NCBI GenBank assembly: GCA_013213875.1
Contig: JABSSV010000107.1
Coordinates: forward strand, 1-25,826
Length of the DNA stretch: 25,826 bases
Direction: 5' to 3'
Origin: Lysobacterales bacterium
GTDB taxonomy: Bacteria; Pseudomonadota; Gammaproteobacteria; Xanthomonadales; SZUA-36
Shown: one piece after another, positions 1 through 6,212 of the stretch
Position numbering within the stretch: the first letter of the stretch is position 1
Layout of the letters: each line of letters starts with the position of its first letter
Position numbers and translations under genes: made by a program
The notes under the pieces: model-generated
What the model was told of the DNA's origin: nothing
Seen by the model: the letters and a program-made list of their open reading frames with translations, nothing else
The model's database searches: none

Positions 1-73
1 CTTCGCCGCACTTGCCTTCGTCACCTTTGTCGTCGCCGCATTTGCCTTCTCCGCATTTGCCTTCGTCGCCTTT
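1..73 (-). repeat. In-frame 45-bp tandem repeat encoding the EGKCG units
   Basis: From lysine 52 of the HvfA-like protein the coding sequence repeats with a period of 45 bases (15 residues). The unit is KGDEGKCGEGKCGDD. A second copy starts at base 28 and runs off the window. The copies differ only at third codon positions in the visible part, for example GGC/GGT and AAA/AAG. Each full unit carries two EGKCG motifs, so copy number would set the number of modifiable cysteines. The total number of units cannot be seen here. Confidence 0.75.
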
Positions 74-226
74 GTGGTGACCGGCCAGCATGTAGCCAGA
101 ATCCAGGTCAGACAGTTCGAACGGGTTATCTGCATCAGCAACCGCCGTGCTCGTTACCGCCAGGGAAGACACAAACGCCACACCAGCAATTGCAGCAATA
201 GGTTTCAGCATAGTTTTCGTAGCCAT
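1..226 (-). CDS. HvfA-like RiPP precursor with EGKCG repeats (partial, 3' end outside window)
   Basis: The reading frame is open from an ATG at 226 to the window edge, giving 75 residues without a stop. GGAGAT lies 8 bases before the ATG. Residues 1-30 form a signal peptide: basic start, hydrophobic core, likely AVA/DA cleavage. A short mature leader follows with N34-P-F, then S43-G-Y-M. From residue 52 the protein is Gly/Lys/Asp/Glu-rich, with EGKCG at 55-59, 60-64 and 70-74 (Cys 58, 63, 73). Family knowledge: this layout is that of HvfA/bufferin-type precursors, in which a multinuclear iron oxidase (MNIO, DUF692) with a DUF2063 partner modifies EGKCG cysteines, in Haemophilus to copper-binding oxazolone/thioamide pairs. 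Inference: a secreted copper or metal buffer. It is co-directional with nth but separated by 247 bp, so it probably has its own promoter. The modification genes are not visible. An unmodified low-complexity secreted protein is the alternative. Confidence 0.82.
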   Translation of the reverse strand, partial: MATKTMLKPIAAIAGVAFVSSLAVTSTAVADADNPFELSDLDSGYMLAGHHKGDEGKCGEGKCGDDKGDEGKCGE

Positions 227-248
227 TTTGGTAGATCTCCAATTTTCT

Positions 249-284
249 GGGCCCGTTGGCCCGGTTAAAGGAACCGTCCCGGTT
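249..284 (-). promoter_or_regulatory. Two small hairpins in the leader of the HvfA-like gene
   Basis: Two short perfect inverted repeats lie just upstream of the ribosome binding site. One is GGGCC-N4-GGCCC at 249-262. The other is AACCG-N3-CGGTT at 272-284. On the minus-strand transcript they fall about 25-60 bases before the ATG. Neither is followed by a T tract, so they are not simple terminators. They could stabilise the mRNA 5' region or affect translation. This is inferred from symmetry only. Confidence 0.35.
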
Positions 285-415
285 GGTCATGCACACCTGC
301 GGACAGTCTGTTTTTTAGCTTACGGTTTTGCCGCCGAAGCGGGTGCCGCAGATTCCAGGTGCGCTTCGAGCCTAGCAAGGCCAAGTCTGCCCGCGCAAAT
401 TTGTGAATCGCTAAC

Positions 416-445
416 TAAGACCGTTGGGGTTGGAGATTTCTTACA
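416..445 (-). promoter_or_regulatory. Candidate ECF-sigma-like promoter for the HvfA-like gene
   Basis: On the minus strand TGTAAG (445-440) is followed after 16 bases by CGGTCTTA (423-416). The spacing and the TGTAA...CGTC-like character resemble extracytoplasmic-function sigma promoters, which often drive operons of this precursor family. The predicted transcript would have a leader of about 180 bases before the ATG at 226. Similarity was judged by eye, with no start-site data. A sigma-70 promoter elsewhere in 227-473, or read-through from nth, is possible. Confidence 0.3.
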
Positions 446-473
446 AAATTTTTCTATTCGTCTTGCGACGCGA

Positions 474-1121
474 TCAGTTCCGGGGCAGAAACGTGCCCTT
501 GCGGCCCTCGCGGCAGAGATCGGCCACCAGACATTCCGTGCATTTTGGTTTGCGCGCAAGACAGGTGTAGCGGCCATGCAGGATGAGCCAGTGGTGGGCA
601 TCGGTAAGAAATTCGTCAGGTACGCTTTTGAGCAGTTTCTTTTCCACCGAGAGCGGTGTCTTGCCCAGGCCGAGGCCGGTGCGGTTTGCTACCCGAAAAA
701 TATGCGTGTCCACCGCCATGGTGGGATGGCCGAAGGCGGTGTTCAGTACCACGTTGGCCGTCTTGCGTCCCACGCCAGGCAGCGCCTCAAGTGCTTCCCG
801 GTCTTCTGGCACCTCGCCATTATGCTGCTCCAGCAGCAGTTCGCAGGTGCGTATCACGTTGGCGGCCTTGGCGTTAAACAGGCCGATGGTTTTGATTTTC
901 TCCTTCAGCCCGTCCAGGCCCAGATCCAGAATCGCACGGGGCGTGTTGGCGACCGGAAACAGCCGTCGCGTGGCTTTGTTGACACCCACATCGGTGGCCT
1001 GGGCGGACAGAATCACTGCAATCAACAGCTCAAAAGTAGAGCGGTATTCCAGTTCGGTGGTCGGCTCCGGGTTGTGCTCGCGCAGGCGCGAGAAAAACGT
1101 GATGCGATCAGGCTTGTGCAT
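474..1121 (-). CDS. nth: Endonuclease III (DNA glycosylase/AP lyase)
   Basis: Base-excision repair enzyme that removes oxidised pyrimidines and cleaves the abasic site. The 215-residue product matches the usual family length. The helix-hairpin-helix LPGVGRK carries the catalytic lysine at 120, and AVDTH carries the catalytic aspartate at 138. The C-terminal [4Fe-4S] loop has cysteines 187, 194, 197 and 203 (C-X6-C-X2-C-X5-C). All these positions equal the E. coli numbering as I recall it, which supports the ATG at 1121 (MHKPDRI) over the in-frame upstream starts; the ATG at 1127 remains possible. The start overlaps the end of rnfE by 14 bases, so nth is the last gene of the rnf transcript, as is usual in gammaproteobacteria. 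Confidence 0.97.
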   Translation of the reverse strand: MHKPDRITFFSRLREHNPEPTTELEYRSTFELLIAVILSAQATDVGVNKATRRLFPVANTPRAILDLGLDGLKEKIKTIGLFNAKAANVIRTCELLLEQHNGEVPEDREALEALPGVGRKTANVVLNTAFGHPTMAVDTHIFRVANRTGLGLGKTPLSVEKKLLKSVPDEFLTDAHHWLILHGRYTCLARKPKCTECLVADLCREGRKGTFLPRN

Positions 1122-1812
1122 GCGCATCCCGTTCTGGAGCGGATGCCGGCTGCGCAAGGGCTTGCTGTTGCCGCCGTTGCTGCCAGGCGTTGCGCGCGGC
1201 AATCAACAGGCCCAGGCCGATAAAGGCGCCAGGCGGTAGCAGAGCCAACAGAAAACCCGGGTGGTCCGGTACCAGGTTCAAGGTGAGTGCCTGGCCCCAG
1301 CTACCCAGCAACAGGTGCGCATCCGCCAGTAAAGTGCCCTGGCCGATAAACTCGCGCAAGGCACCCAGCAGCACCAGGGTCAGGCAAAAACCGAGACCGG
1401 TACCGAGGCCGTCGACTACTGCGGCCAGCGGTCCGTTGCGGGAGGCGAAGGCCTCGGCCCGGCCGATAATGGCGCAGTTGGTAACGATCAGCGGTATGAA
1501 GATGCCCAGCACCCGGTAAAGATCGAACAGGTAAGCGCGCATAAGCAGTTCGGTCACGGTGACGGCGGAAGCGATGATGAGCACGAAAGCGGGGATCCGT
1601 ATCTCCGGCCGCAGCAAACCGCGCGCCAGTGACACGCTCAGATTCGAGATGATAAGAACCAGCGTGGTTGCCAGCCCCAAACCGAGACCATTGACCACGG
1701 TGCTGGATACGGCCAGTAGCGGACACAGGCCCAGCAGCACCACCAGGCCGGTATTCTGAACCCAGAAAGCATCAAGAAAGGTGCTTTTCAGCGCAGGCTT
1801 AGGCGTCGTCAC
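1108..1812 (-). CDS. rnfE: Rnf/Rsx electron transport complex subunit E
   Basis: Integral membrane subunit of the Rnf (Rsx) complex, which couples ferredoxin/NADH electron transfer to ion movement; in E. coli the Rsx version also keeps SoxR reduced. The 234-residue product has about six membrane helices and the RnfA/RnfE-family signatures LLGLCPLLAV, IFIPLIVTNC and GRAEAFA, plus LPPGAFIGLGLL near the end. I chose the GTG at 1812 because GGGAGG lies 6 bases before it and the protein then matches the usual length. An ATG at 1854 would extend it by 14 residues and overlap rnfG by 56 bases. With the GTG start the overlap with rnfG is 14 bases (GTGACGACGCCTAA), suggesting translational coupling. 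Confidence 0.95.
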   Translation of the reverse strand: MTTPKPALKSTFLDAFWVQNTGLVVLLGLCPLLAVSSTVVNGLGLGLATTLVLIISNLSVSLARGLLRPEIRIPAFVLIIASAVTVTELLMRAYLFDLYRVLGIFIPLIVTNCAIIGRAEAFASRNGPLAAVVDGLGTGLGFCLTLVLLGALREFIGQGTLLADAHLLLGSWGQALTLNLVPDHPGFLLALLPPGAFIGLGLLIAARNAWQQRRQQQALAQPASAPERDAHAQA

Positions 1813-2446
1813 GGTCTGCCTCCCGGGCAAAAATCTTGTCACTGCGTTGCTCATGATAGGCCAGTGCCCGGGCCAGCGCGTGAACGACGGCGCGCGGCGT
1901 AATGGTAGCGCCGGTAAACTGCTCGAAATCACCCCCTTCACTGCGCACGGTCCAGCGCTCCAGGGATGGGTCCTGGAGCGAACGCCCCCGAAAGCTCTCA
2001 ATCCAGTCCGAGCGGCGCCGCTCAATCGGATCACCCAGCCCCGGCGTTTCCCGGTGGCTCACCACGCGTACACCGGTGATCGTGTTATCACGATCGATAC
2101 CTGCCAGCAGACGGATATCACCGTTGTAGCCATCGGGCGCGACCACTTCCATGATCACCGCACTGGGCTGGCCTTCACGGCGGGCCCGGAAAATACGGAT
2201 CGGACGATCATGACCAAAGGCGCCACGATCGGTGAGCGTGGTGACGTCGCTGACCAGGTCGTTGTCGTAATAGCTGCGCGGTAGCACCTCGCTCAACTGT
2301 TGCATCATGAGCTGGTGCTCCTGCTCGGCGATGCGCGCGCGGGTCAGATCATGGACGCCAACCAGCAGGGCTACGCCCAGCAGGGCAATCAGTCCCAGTA
2401 GCAGGCCGCTGCGCCAGAAGGCCACCTGTGCCAAAGGCGTGCTCAT
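1799..2446 (-). CDS. rnfG: Rnf complex subunit G (covalent FMN protein)
   Basis: Membrane-anchored, periplasm-facing flavoprotein of the Rnf complex. It has 215 residues with one N-terminal membrane helix at about 12-31. The FMN-binding domain includes VRVVSHRETPGLGD (126-139), a hallmark of RnfG/NqrC. The flavinylation motif T178-G-A-T181-I-T183 is the place where the transferase ApbE attaches FMN through a phosphoester to threonine; no apbE is present in this window. The ATG overlaps the rnfD stop as ATGA, so translation is probably coupled. Confidence 0.96.
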   Translation of the reverse strand: MSTPLAQVAFWRSGLLLGLIALLGVALLVGVHDLTRARIAEQEHQLMMQQLSEVLPRSYYDNDLVSDVTTLTDRGAFGHDRPIRIFRARREGQPSAVIMEVVAPDGYNGDIRLLAGIDRDNTITGVRVVSHRETPGLGDPIERRRSDWIESFRGRSLQDPSLERWTVRSEGGDFEQFTGATITPRAVVHALARALAYHEQRSDKIFAREADRDDA

Positions 2447-3477
2447 CGGCCGTAAATCCTCGGGCGCGTGAAACGGTCAATCATCGGTGCCGCGAGGTTC
2501 ATGAGCAGCACGGCAAAGGCGATGCCGTCCGGATAGCCACCCCAGCGGCGGATCACCAGCGTGAGGATGCCCACGCCGGCACCGAAAATCAGTCGCCCGC
2601 GTGGACTGGCGCAGCCGCTCACCGGGTCCGTAGCAATGTAAAAGGCTGCCAGCATGAGACCGCCGGAGAACAGATGCTGCAGCGGCTGTGGATTGGTGCC
2701 GGCATCCAGGAGCCAGGCCGGTAGGGTCACAGCGACCACGCTGAGCAAAACCGCCACCGGCACCTGCCAGCTGATGATGCGTCGATAGAGCAGGTAAAGG
2801 CCACCCAGCAGATACCAGTTGGCAATCCATTCCCAACCGCGGCCGCCAAAGGTTCCAAACAGATCGCTGCTGCGCAGTTCGCCCACAAAGCGCCCCTGAC
2901 TGATGCCGGTCTTCAAGGTGTCCAGCGGCGTTGCCCGGGTGATGGAATCGGCCTCAGGCAGCACGGGCAGGGTGCCAAGAAAGATGGCTCGACAGGCGTC
3001 GAGGAAGTCCGGTGTCCAAGCCGCAATCTCCCGGGGTGGCAACCACTGGGTCATGGCGACGGGAAAGCTGATCAGAACCACCACATAGCCAACCATGGCC
3101 GGATTAAAGATGTTGTGGCCCAGCCCACCGTACAGATGCTTGGCGATGACGATCGCAAATAACATGCCGACGGCGGCAATCCACCAGGGCGCCAGGGGAG
3201 GAATGCACAGGGCAAAAAGCACGGCGGTCAGTACCGCGCTGTAGTCGTTCAGAAAGGGTCCTAACGGGCGTCCTCGCCAGCGCAACATGAGCGCCTCGAA
3301 GGCAAGGGCAAAGCCGCAGGCCAGCCCGAGCTGCAGAAAAATGCCGGGCCCGAAATACCAGGCATGGGCGGCGATCCCGGGCACGAGCGCGTAGAGCACC
3401 TGCAGCATGACACCGCGCACGGTGCGTGGCGAGGGCATGTGTGGCGCCTGCTCCGTGGGGAAGACCCGATGATTCAT
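2443..3477 (-). CDS. rnfD: Rnf complex subunit D (membrane, covalent FMN)
   Basis: Polytopic membrane subunit of the Rnf complex, homologous to NqrB, part of the electron and ion path. It has 344 residues with alternating hydrophobic segments. Conserved stretches are FLNDYSAVLTAVLFALCIPP, GGLGHNIFNPAM (117-128) and TDPVSGCASPRGRLIFGAG near the C-terminus. The expected FMN-threonine region reads D177-S-I-T-R-A-T183-P-L, with Thr183 the likely acceptor. The start overlaps the rnfC stop (ATGA, 3474-3477) and its end overlaps rnfG in the same way. Confidence 0.96.
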   Translation of the reverse strand: MNHRVFPTEQAPHMPSPRTVRGVMLQVLYALVPGIAAHAWYFGPGIFLQLGLACGFALAFEALMLRWRGRPLGPFLNDYSAVLTAVLFALCIPPLAPWWIAAVGMLFAIVIAKHLYGGLGHNIFNPAMVGYVVVLISFPVAMTQWLPPREIAAWTPDFLDACRAIFLGTLPVLPEADSITRATPLDTLKTGISQGRFVGELRSSDLFGTFGGRGWEWIANWYLLGGLYLLYRRIISWQVPVAVLLSVVAVTLPAWLLDAGTNPQPLQHLFSGGLMLAAFYIATDPVSGCASPRGRLIFGAGVGILTLVIRRWGGYPDGIAFAVLLMNLAAPMIDRFTRPRIYGR

Positions 3478-5039
3478 GAGTCTGCGTCCTCGGGCGTGTT
3501 ACCGCGCCCGGCTTTGGCGCGGGCCAGCGCGGCGGCAATTTGCTGTTTGCGGCCGTCCTGATCTGCAAGTTTGGCTTTTCGGCGTGCCAGTCGCGCAGCC
3601 TTTTCCGCCTTTGCCTGGGCCAGCCGGGCCGTCCGTGCCTCATGGCGCTCGCGTGCATGCTCAGCGGCCTCTCGTTCACGCTGGAGTTCACGCAGTTCAC
3701 CCTTGCCATAGCGGAACCAGTTGGTCAGCGGGATATGGCTGGGACAGACAAAGTCACAGCAGCCGCACTCGATGCAGGATTCCACGCCCAGCGTCGCCAG
3801 CGCGTCCCACTGCTGGCTGCGGATATGAAAATGCAGGTCCTGGGGCATGAGTTGAGCCGGGCATGAGCGCGTGCAGTCACCGCAGCGGATGCAGGGCATT
3901 TCCGGCTGCGGTGCGCGGACATCGTCCTGACTCAGGGCCAGCAGGCAGTTGGTGCCCTTCACCACGGGCGAGGCGTCGCTGGCCAGGGGCACGCCCATCA
4001 TGGGCCCGCCGACCACCAGGCGCGCCACATCGTCACTATAGCCGCCGCAGCAGGCAATCAAGTGGCTGACAGGTGTACCCAGCAGGGCCAGCAGATTGCG
4101 CGGCGTTTGCACGCCGTTACCCGTGACCGTCACGTTGCGTTCCAGCAGGGGTTTACCTTCTTTCAGCGCCGTGCGCGTGGCCGCAGCGGTGGCGACGTTC
4201 ATGACCAGCAGCCCCAGTTCATGAGGGTGACTGCCGGCCGGCACTTCCATACCTGTGAGGGTTTGAATGAGCTGTCGCTCGCCCCCTTCCGGATAAATCT
4301 TCGGGATACGCACCACGCTGACTGAGCCGGCCCCTAGTTGCCGAGCCGCGCGGTCCAGCGCCTTGTGGACTGCGCCCATCTGGTCTTCGATGGCAATCAC
4401 GACCCGCTCGGCCTCGGCGGCGCGACGGAGCATGCGCGCGCCCTCCACAATGTAGCGGGGATGCTCACGCATGAGCATCTCGTCGCAAGAGATATAGGGC
4501 TCACATTCGGCGCCGTTGAGGATCAGCGTCTCCACCGGTGCGGCCTGGCCACTGGCCAATTTTTCTGCTGTGGGGAACACGGCGCCGCCAAGACCGACGA
4601 TGCCAGCCGCTTGGATATGACGACGCAACACCTCCGGCGACTGCTCAAGCCAGTCCGCCAGCGGTTGCAGCGCGGTCCAGCGCTCTTCCCCGTCCGGTTC
4701 CAGCACCACGCGGGTGCCGGCCTGGCCGGTCAGGTGACCGATGGGGCCTTCTTCCAGCCCCAGCACGACGCCGGAGGTCGGCGCATGCACGGGCGCGCCG
4801 CGCGCGCCGGCAGCGCCGATGAGCTGGCCTTTCAGTACCCGGTCCCCGGCCTTCACCAGCGGTGTGGCGGGTGTACCTCGGTGCTGCAGGAGCGGTAGGT
4901 AGAGTCGTGTGGGCAGCGGCGGGCGCTCGACGGGCTGCTGACAGCTGACTTTCTTGTTGTGGCGCAGGCGCAAGCCGCCATGGAAGCGATGCAGTTGTTC
5001 GCCGGCGCTGCTGGCCAGTTCCCGTGGATCGGTCTTCAT
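3474..5039 (-). CDS. rnfC: Rnf complex subunit C (NADH/FMN/Fe-S)
   Basis: Peripheral cytoplasmic subunit that holds the NADH and FMN site and passes electrons to iron-sulfur clusters. The 521-residue product begins at the ATG at 5039, overlapping the rnfB stop as ATGA; the longer in-frame extension lies wholly inside rnfB and is unlikely. The N-terminal region contains HGGLRLRHNK. The flavin/nucleotide region includes GLGGAVFPTAEK (149-160) and NGAECEPYI (175-183). Two [4Fe-4S] motifs follow: cysteines 383, 386, 389, 393 and 422, 425, 428, 432. The last roughly 70 residues are rich in Arg, Lys, Glu and Ala and probably helical. This tail is far shorter than the extended repetitive tail of E. 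coli RsxC. Confidence 0.96.
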   Translation of the reverse strand: MKTDPRELASSAGEQLHRFHGGLRLRHNKKVSCQQPVERPPLPTRLYLPLLQHRGTPATPLVKAGDRVLKGQLIGAAGARGAPVHAPTSGVVLGLEEGPIGHLTGQAGTRVVLEPDGEERWTALQPLADWLEQSPEVLRRHIQAAGIVGLGGAVFPTAEKLASGQAAPVETLILNGAECEPYISCDEMLMREHPRYIVEGARMLRRAAEAERVVIAIEDQMGAVHKALDRAARQLGAGSVSVVRIPKIYPEGGERQLIQTLTGMEVPAGSHPHELGLLVMNVATAAATRTALKEGKPLLERNVTVTGNGVQTPRNLLALLGTPVSHLIACCGGYSDDVARLVVGGPMMGVPLASDASPVVKGTNCLLALSQDDVRAPQPEMPCIRCGDCTRSCPAQLMPQDLHFHIRSQQWDALATLGVESCIECGCCDFVCPSHIPLTNWFRYGKGELRELQREREAAEHARERHEARTARLAQAKAEKAARLARRKAKLADQDGRKQQIAAALARAKAGRGNTPEDADS

Positions 5040-5611
5040 GGCCCGGCGGCTCCGGCCAGCTTCAGGGGAATGCCGCCCGGCATGGGGCTGCGGTAGTCCT
5101 CGAAGGGCCGTGTCGGTTCCACCATCTCGATGCAGTCCACGGGGCAGGGCGGCAGGCACAGATCGCAGCCGGTGCATTCCGCCGCAATCACCGTGTGCAT
5201 CTGCTTGGCGGCGCCAAAGATGGCATCCACGGGGCAGGCCTGAATACAGAGCGTACAGCCGATGCAGCGCGCCTCATCGATAAGGGCGACCGTGCGCACC
5301 GCCTCCGCGCCGTGCTCCGGATTAAGGGGCAGCGGTTCGCGACCGAGCAGATCCGCCAGGGCCCGGATGCCGGCCTCGCCGCCGGGCGGGCACTGGTTAA
5401 TATCCGCCTCTCCCGCTGCAATGGCCTCAGCGTAGGGGCGGCAGCCCGGATAGCTGCACTGGGCGCACTGCGTTTGCGGCAGGATGGCATCAATCTGCTC
5501 CACTACCGGGTCACCCTCAACGCGAAAGCGGGTCGCGGCCCAGCCGAGCCCGGCACCGAGCAGCAGGCCGAGGGCCAGAAATAATAATAATGGGGTGAGC
5601 AGGGCGGCCAT
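5036..5611 (-). CDS. rnfB: Rnf complex subunit B (ferredoxin-like)
   Basis: Electron-entry/transfer subunit carrying three cluster motifs. It has 191 residues. An N-terminal membrane anchor (about 5-26) is followed by the Fe-S domain with cysteines 49, 52, 57 and 74 (C-X2-C-X4-C-X16-C). Two ferredoxin-type [4Fe-4S] motifs follow: cysteines 116, 119, 122, 126 and 146, 149, 152, 156. The start lies 3 bases after the rnfA stop, and the stop overlaps the rnfC start, consistent with the usual A-B-C order. Confidence 0.97.
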   Translation of the reverse strand: MAALLTPLLLFLALGLLLGAGLGWAATRFRVEGDPVVEQIDAILPQTQCAQCSYPGCRPYAEAIAAGEADINQCPPGGEAGIRALADLLGREPLPLNPEHGAEAVRTVALIDEARCIGCTLCIQACPVDAIFGAAKQMHTVIAAECTGCDLCLPPCPVDCIEMVEPTRPFEDYRSPMPGGIPLKLAGAAGP

Positions 5612-5614
5612 GAG

Positions 5615-6196
5615 CTACAGATCCGCCAGGCCGTTGAAGCCCATGAAGGCCAGGGCCATGAGCCCCGCCGTGATCAGGCCAATGGCTGATCCCTGAAAGG
5701 ACACGGGTACATCGGCGAAGGCCAGCCGCTCACGAATGGCTGAGAAGAGCACCAGCACCAGGCCGAAACCGGCAGCGGCGCCAAAGCCATAGAAAGCAGA
5801 TTCCACCAGATTGTGCTGCTCCTGCACATTCAATAGGGCGACCCCGAGTACCGCGCAGTTGCTGGTGATCAGGGGCAGAAAAATTCCCAGCACGCGATAG
5901 AGCAGCGGGCTGCTTTTGCGCATGACCATCTCGGTCAGCTGAACGGTAACGGCGATGGCCAGAATAAAGGCCAGCGTGCTCAGGTAGGTCAGGTCCAGAG
6001 GTTCCAGTACGTAGCGGTGCATGAGGTAACTGGCTACGGAGGAAAGCGTCAGCACAAAAGCCGTTGCCAGCGCCATGCCATAGGCACCTTCCAGCTTGTT
6101 GGACACGCCCATAAAGGGACACAGGCCGAGGAAACGTACCAGTACGAAGTTGTTGGCCAGCACGGTGCTGACCAGGATCAGGAGGATGTCTTGCAT
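5615..6196 (-). CDS. rnfA: Rnf complex subunit A (membrane)
   Basis: Integral membrane subunit, homologous to RnfE and NqrE, forming part of the membrane core. The 193-residue product has about six hydrophobic helices and the family stretches NNFVLVRFLGLCPFMGVS near the start, IFLPLITSNCAVLGVA in the middle and a MALAFMGFNG end. Its length equals that of E. coli RsxA as I recall it. It is the first rnf gene, 16 bases after the metG stop with no room for a promoter, so it is probably transcribed with metG. AGGAGG lies unusually close (2 bases) before the ATG. Confidence 0.96.
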   Translation of the reverse strand: MQDILLILVSTVLANNFVLVRFLGLCPFMGVSNKLEGAYGMALATAFVLTLSSVASYLMHRYVLEPLDLTYLSTLAFILAIAVTVQLTEMVMRKSSPLLYRVLGIFLPLITSNCAVLGVALLNVQEQHNLVESAFYGFGAAAGFGLVLVLFSAIRERLAFADVPVSFQGSAIGLITAGLMALAFMGFNGLADL

Positions 6197-6212
6197 GGCC
6201 TCCTGCTACCCC

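Noticed and set aside
459..470. Short hairpin CGTC-TTGC-GACG after nth as a terminator
   Set aside because: Only four base pairs and no T tract on the nth strand; chance occurrence is likely.
147..1223. 358-codon plus-strand open frame over nth
   Set aside because: It lies antisense to a clear nth gene with exact catalytic residues; its translation resembles no family and reflects high GC codon bias.
2428..2724. 98-codon plus-strand frame within rnfD
   Set aside because: Shadow of rnfD with no ribosome site or family match.
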